Shown here: positions 60,380-64,000 of the stretch, one piece after another
Layout: the number at the start of each line of letters is the position of its first letter
Position numbering within the stretch: position 1 is the stretch's first letter
From: Paenibacillus agri
GTDB taxonomy: Bacteria; Bacillota; Bacilli; Paenibacillales; Paenibacillaceae
Assembly: GCF_013359945.1 (NCBI RefSeq)
Contig: NZ_JABWCS010000203.1
Span: forward strand, 1 to 64,000
Direction of reading: 5' to 3'
Length of the DNA: 64,000 bases
The notes under the pieces: generated by a model
The model's input: the letters and a program-made list of their open reading frames with translations, nothing else
The model's database searches: none
Told to the model about the DNA's origin: nothing
Translations under genes and position numbers: made by a program

Positions 60380-61741
60380 ATGAAATTATGGAAAATAGTA
60401 ACTTTATCTCTCGTCACCGCAATACTAACCATCGTAACGGCCTGCTCGGGCAGCAGTAATAACGGCGCAAAGCCGGTCAATCAGGCAGGCAACGTTTCAA
60501 AAGATAATCAACAACAACCAGCCTCATCGGAAGAAAATATCGAACTAACGTTTGCTAACTGGATTTCAACGGAGGATGCGACGAAGGATGCCTACAACCA
60601 GTTAGTAGAAGGTTTTGAAAACGCCCATCCGAACATCAAGATCAAGTCACTCGGCATCCCGTTCAACGAATACAAAGATCAGGTACTCATTGCCTCTACC
60701 GGAGGCAATACGCCGGATGTGCTGATGGCAAACCAGAGCTTTACGCCGGCATTCGGCAATGCAAACATCGTACAGCCGCTAGAAACAATACTTGGCGGTG
60801 ACATCATCGACGATATTTTGCCTTCGAGCAAAGCAGGAGTCACCTTTAACGGCAAAGTGATCGCTATGCCGTGGGCGCCGCATCCTAATGCGCTGTTCTG
60901 GAACAAGACGCTGTTCGCCAAAGCGGGTCTCGACCCCAATGCGCCGCCAAAGACGTGGGACGAGCTTCTGAAATATGCGGAGGCAGTCGCAGCGCTTAAA
61001 CAAGACGATAAAGGCAACCCAATCTATGGTATCGGCGAAGCAAATAAAACCGGCGCTTACACCGGCCAAATGCTGCTCCGTATAACGCTCTCTCATGGCG
61101 GTAAGTTCGTTGACGATCAGGGCAAGCTGATCGTCAACCAAGGCTCGGCGCTCGTAGAATCGCTGCAATACCTGCGCGACATCGCCAATAAGAATGTTGC
61201 CCCGGTCGGCGCCGAGATCAAGGATTTGCGCGCCATGTTCGGGACGGGTTCGCTGGGCATGCTCGTCAACGGCGACTTCGGCCGAAACACGTTCCGAACC
61301 ACTAGCGGCAAAGGGGAAGTTTTCGATAAGGAGTGGGGCGTGACAACCGTGCCTGTCGGCGCGACCGGACGTTCCGAGACCGTCTTCACCGAGCATCAAT
61401 TGCTTATCTCATCGTCGACCAAACATGCCGAAGCAGCCGCTGAGTTCGTGAAGTATCTGGTATCTAAGGATGCCATGGTTTTGTACCACAAACTTAACGG
61501 AGTCATGTCCTCCCGCGCCTCAGTTGCATCATTGCCCGAGCTGAACGAGGACGATTACGCCAAGGTATTCAATGAGCAGATGAAAACGGCCAGCCCATTC
61601 CCGACGGGCAACCCTGCGTTCGAACAGGCTATGAAAGAAACGTCCAACTTGACTGTGCTCGCGACAACAACATCCGAGGATATTCCAGCTATTATCGCCA
61701 AGATACTGCCGAAGCTTCAAGAACTGTATGCTGCGAAGTAG
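60380..61741 (+). CDS. sugar ABC transporter substrate-binding lipoprotein
   Basis: A 453-residue family 1 extracellular solute-binding protein. Lipoprotein signal ending TIVTACSGS; spacer rich in Asn/Gln/Ser; then LTFANWISTEDATKDAYNQL, YKDQVLIASTGGNTPDVLMA, WAPHPNALFWNKTLFAKAGL and DELLKYAEAVAALK. RBS AAAGGAG 9 bases before ATG. Followed by MalF/MalG-like permeases; as usual in Gram-positive sugar importers the shared MsmK-type ATPase is not in the operon. Sugar unknown; the sulfatase suggests a sulfated glycan fragment. Confidence 0.9.
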   Translation: MKLWKIVTLSLVTAILTIVTACSGSSNNGAKPVNQAGNVSKDNQQQPASSEENIELTFANWISTEDATKDAYNQLVEGFENAHPNIKIKSLGIPFNEYKDQVLIASTGGNTPDVLMANQSFTPAFGNANIVQPLETILGGDIIDDILPSSKAGVTFNGKVIAMPWAPHPNALFWNKTLFAKAGLDPNAPPKTWDELLKYAEAVAALKQDDKGNPIYGIGEANKTGAYTGQMLLRITLSHGGKFVDDQGKLIVNQGSALVESLQYLRDIANKNVAPVGAEIKDLRAMFGTGSLGMLVNGDFGRNTFRTTSGKGEVFDKEWGVTTVPVGATGRSETVFTEHQLLISSSTKHAEAAAEFVKYLVSKDAMVLYHKLNGVMSSRASVASLPELNEDDYAKVFNEQMKTASPFPTGNPAFEQAMKETSNLTVLATTTSEDIPAIIAKILPKLQELYAAK

Positions 61742-61794
61742 GCAATGGCAAACCTTTATTTCAAACACTTATAAGCTAAGGGGGGAGGCAGTCT

Positions 61795-62685
61795 ATGTCA
61801 ATCAAATGGTCTCGCACCCTTAAAAATCAGGCGTTCGGCATGCTGCTTGTCGCACCCGCGACCCTGCTGTTGTCTGTGACGATTCTAATCCCGTTGGCTC
61901 GTTCCATTTCGACGAGCTTCCGGGGCGCTTCGTTGCTTTCGGCTGAACAGCCCTTTATTGGTCTGGCCAATTATAAGGCGTTGTTGTCGGGACAAGAATT
62001 TTATCATGCGCTCTCCATTACGCTTCGGTATGTTGCATGCACTGTCGGCATTGAGATTGTTCTTGGACTCGTGAGCGCTTTGCTGCTGAACAGCCGTATC
62101 CGATTTCGGGCGTTCTTCCGCAGCATTTTGCTCATCCCGTGGGCGATCCCAACGCTTGTCGCAGCGCTTGTCTTCCTACTGATTTATCAGGCTGATTATG
62201 GAGTTTTGAATGGCTTGCTTATCCAGAGCGGATTAACGGAAAAGAAGCTGAACGTTCTGAATGATTTAAACTTGGCGTTGTATGGCATCATGGGCGTTGC
62301 GATTTGGCGCCAGACGCCGCTGGCTGCCGTAATGACGCTTGCCGGGCTGCAGGGCGTCCCGCGCGACTGGTATGAAGCTGCAACAATTGACGGTGCAAGC
62401 AAATTAAAAACATTTTTGTATATTACTCTTCCCGCTTTGAAACCTGTACTTGCTAATGTGACGCTGTTGATGGTCGTTGCCAACTTTCAAATGTTCACGT
62501 TATTTTATGCTCTTACCGGAGGCGGACCGGCGGACGCGACTCAATCATTGGCTATTTACACGTACGAAACGGCGTTCCAGGCCTACGATCTAGGTAAGGG
62601 CTCGGCAATCGGCGTAATATGGATGCTGTTGCTGCTACTCATCGCTGTTCCACTTAACCGTGTGGCGCATCGGAGTATGTCATGA
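61795..62685 (+). CDS. sugar ABC permease (MalF/UgpA-like)
   Basis: A 296-residue permease with six helices and the coupling loop YEAATIDGASKLKTFLYITLPALKP. RBS GGGGGAGG. Overlaps the next permease gene by ATGA. Forms the channel with the following gene product. Confidence 0.92.
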   Translation: MSIKWSRTLKNQAFGMLLVAPATLLLSVTILIPLARSISTSFRGASLLSAEQPFIGLANYKALLSGQEFYHALSITLRYVACTVGIEIVLGLVSALLLNSRIRFRAFFRSILLIPWAIPTLVAALVFLLIYQADYGVLNGLLIQSGLTEKKLNVLNDLNLALYGIMGVAIWRQTPLAAVMTLAGLQGVPRDWYEAATIDGASKLKTFLYITLPALKPVLANVTLLMVVANFQMFTLFYALTGGGPADATQSLAIYTYETAFQAYDLGKGSAIGVIWMLLLLLIAVPLNRVAHRSMS

Positions 62686-63548
62686 AGGGGGTATATCGGC
62701 TTCCCACTGTTCGACGTCATCTGCTGAACCGCAGCAATATCGGTGTTTATGTCCTGCTTGCGGTTATTCTTTCGTTGTTTCTATTTCCGGTTTACTGGTT
62801 GGTATCGGTCTCACTGCAGACGAACGACGATCTGTTTCAGTTTCCACCCCAATGGGTTCCGTTCAAGCTGACGATGCAAAGCTATAAGGGTGTCCTGCTC
62901 TCGGCGAACTTTCTTACTTTTTACAAAAACACCGCGATTGTCGCGGCCGGATCAACAGCACTTTCAATTGCCGTTTCGATTCTCGCCGGATACGGCCTCT
63001 CGCGCTTCCGTTTCCGGGGCAGCCATCTACTGCTCGTCTTCTTTCTATCGTCGCAAATGTTCCCCGCCGTGACGTTATTGATCGGACTGTACACGCTATA
63101 CAGCAAGCTTCATTTGCTCAACACCCTGCTTGCGTTGATGTTAGCCGCAACAACGACAGCGCTACCTTTCTCTATTATGATGATGAAAACATTCATGGAC
63201 GGGATCGCCGGCGAGTTGGAAGAGGCCGCGGAGGTCGACGGCGCGACACGCCTAAAGGCGCTTATCCATATCGTTTTGCCGTTGACCAAGCCAGGGATCA
63301 TGGCGGTAACAATCTATTGTTTTCTCGTAGCGTGGGACGATTTTCTGTTTGGCATGACGCTTGTTCGTGATCTCAATATGCGGACTCTCAGTCCGGGGCT
63401 ATCCCTTACCTTCCTTGGCGAATTAAGCACCAACTGGTCGGGGGCGGCTGCAGCAGCTGTCACGGCTACAGCCCCGCTGCTCGTCTTGTTTCTGTTTTTG
63501 CAGCGGTATATGGTGGAAGGTTTAACCGCAGGAGGAGTTAAAGAATAA
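62682..63548 (+). CDS. sugar ABC permease (MalG/UgpE-like)
   Basis: A 288-residue permease partner with six helices and the coupling loop EEAAEVDGATRLKALIHIVL. Overlaps the MalF-like gene by 4 bases. Ends 26 bases before the sulfatase start, so importer and sulfatase are likely one transcript. Confidence 0.92.
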   Translation: MKGVYRLPTVRRHLLNRSNIGVYVLLAVILSLFLFPVYWLVSVSLQTNDDLFQFPPQWVPFKLTMQSYKGVLLSANFLTFYKNTAIVAAGSTALSIAVSILAGYGLSRFRFRGSHLLLVFFLSSQMFPAVTLLIGLYTLYSKLHLLNTLLALMLAATTTALPFSIMMMKTFMDGIAGELEEAAEVDGATRLKALIHIVLPLTKPGIMAVTIYCFLVAWDDFLFGMTLVRDLNMRTLSPGLSLTFLGELSTNWSGAAAAAVTATAPLLVLFLFLQRYMVEGLTAGGVKE

Positions 63549-63574
63549 GCAAAATGCTTGAGAGGAGAAGAAGT

Positions 63575-64000
63575 ATGACAACCGTCAGCAAACCGAATGT
63601 CCTCATTTTTTTCACCGATCAACAGCGCTGGGACACCACGGGCATCCATGGCAATCCACTGGGGCTGACGCCTAATTTCGACCGAATGGCTGCATACGGT
63701 ACGCATTTGGAGCATTCCTTCACTTGCCAGCCCGTATGCGGTCCAGCGCGCTCCAGCCTGCAAACCGGTGTTTATGGCACTACATCCGGCTGCTACAAAA
63801 ACGGTATTCCATTGCCGGAGCATTTAGGGACGCTCGGACAATATTTCGGGCAGGCTGGCTATCAGACCGGCTATATTGGGAAATGGCATCTGGCAGACGA
63901 GGAGCCGGTACCTGCGGCCAAACGTGGTGGCTATGATTATTGGCTTGCCTCGAACGTGCTCGAGTTTTCGTCGGACAGCTACCGAACGGTTATGTACGAT
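63575..64000 (+). CDS. type I sulfatase, 3'-truncated by the window
   Basis: The first 142 residues of a formylglycine-dependent sulfatase. N-terminal metal site PNVLIFFTDQQRWDTTG (Asp-Gln as metal ligands) and the activation motif CGPAR (C-x-P-x-R form, in CQPVCGPARSSLQTG), in which the Cys would be converted to formylglycine; also GYIGKWHL, with the conserved Lys and His. The ATG follows GAGGAGAAG. No signal peptide, so the enzyme should be cytoplasmic, acting on an imported sulfated sugar. The frame is open at the window end. Confidence 0.88.
   Translation, partial: MTTVSKPNVLIFFTDQQRWDTTGIHGNPLGLTPNFDRMAAYGTHLEHSFTCQPVCGPARSSLQTGVYGTTSGCYKNGIPLPEHLGTLGQYFGQAGYQTGYIGKWHLADEEPVPAAKRGGYDYWLASNVLEFSSDSYRTVMYD

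Overview
The window looks like chromosomal DNA of a Paenibacillus-type member of the Bacillota. The evidence is: two large surface proteins with S-layer homology (SLH) repeats, strong AGGAGG-type ribosome binding sites with frequent GTG/TTG starts, a tyrosine T-box leader before tyrS, a Bacillus-type Btr/FeuA/BesA iron-siderophore locus with Fur boxes, many ABC uptake systems, and families of short intergenic repeats. No rRNA, tRNA, complete insertion sequence, phage or CRISPR array was seen.

Layout. 1-2754: 3' part of a giant SLH protein, facing an SDR oxidoreductase. 3.9-5.9 kb: AT-rich cassette (XRE regulator, small membrane protein, erythromycin-esterase-like lipoprotein). 6.1-11.5 kb, minus strand: response regulator, sensor kinase, ABC ATPase and an 800-residue FtsX-type permease. 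11.6-16.9 kb: TetR plus sulfonate-type uptake (binding protein, two permeases, no ATPase) and an NtaA/SnaA-type flavin monooxygenase. 17-20.1 kb: Fur-controlled siderophore locus. 20.2-22.2 kb: TetR remnant, small membrane protein and a second luciferase-like monooxygenase whose promoter is a 33-bp exact copy of the one before the TetR/sulfonate locus. 23.2-27.9 kb: a 1572-residue SLH surface protein carrying a DUF2252 kinase-like domain, the most unusual object here. 28.3-32.5 kb: class I aldolase, YgjP-type metallopeptidase, DEAD-box helicase, DUF4253 protein.

32.7-44.9 kb: a probable catabolic cluster made of an FCD-type regulator, hydantoinase/oxoprolinase subunits A and B, a complete polyamine-type ABC importer, an M24 peptidase/creatinase-like hydrolase and an MFS transporter, with structured repeats before two of its genes. 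45-47.2 kb: T-box, tyrS and a dienelactone-hydrolase-family protein. 47.4-49.2 kb: DUF1963 and DUF4261 proteins. 49.3-51.9 kb: TagA-type glycosyltransferase, LysR regulator, and a divergent tautomerase/carboxymuconolactone-decarboxylase pair. 51.9-53.1 kb: 1.2 kb of non-coding, minisatellite-rich DNA. 53.1-57.1 kb: TetR divergent from an orphan dihydrolipoyl dehydrogenase, a HlyD-like adaptor and an ABC-2 permease. 57.1-59.1 kb: SRPBCC/ArsR pair with an operator-overlapped promoter, then an EamA exporter. 59.6-64 kb: HutC-type GntR regulator, sugar ABC importer and the start of a sulfatase, probably a sulfated-glycan locus running off the window.

All assignments rest on reading motifs and context. 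No database search was run, and family names come from recall.
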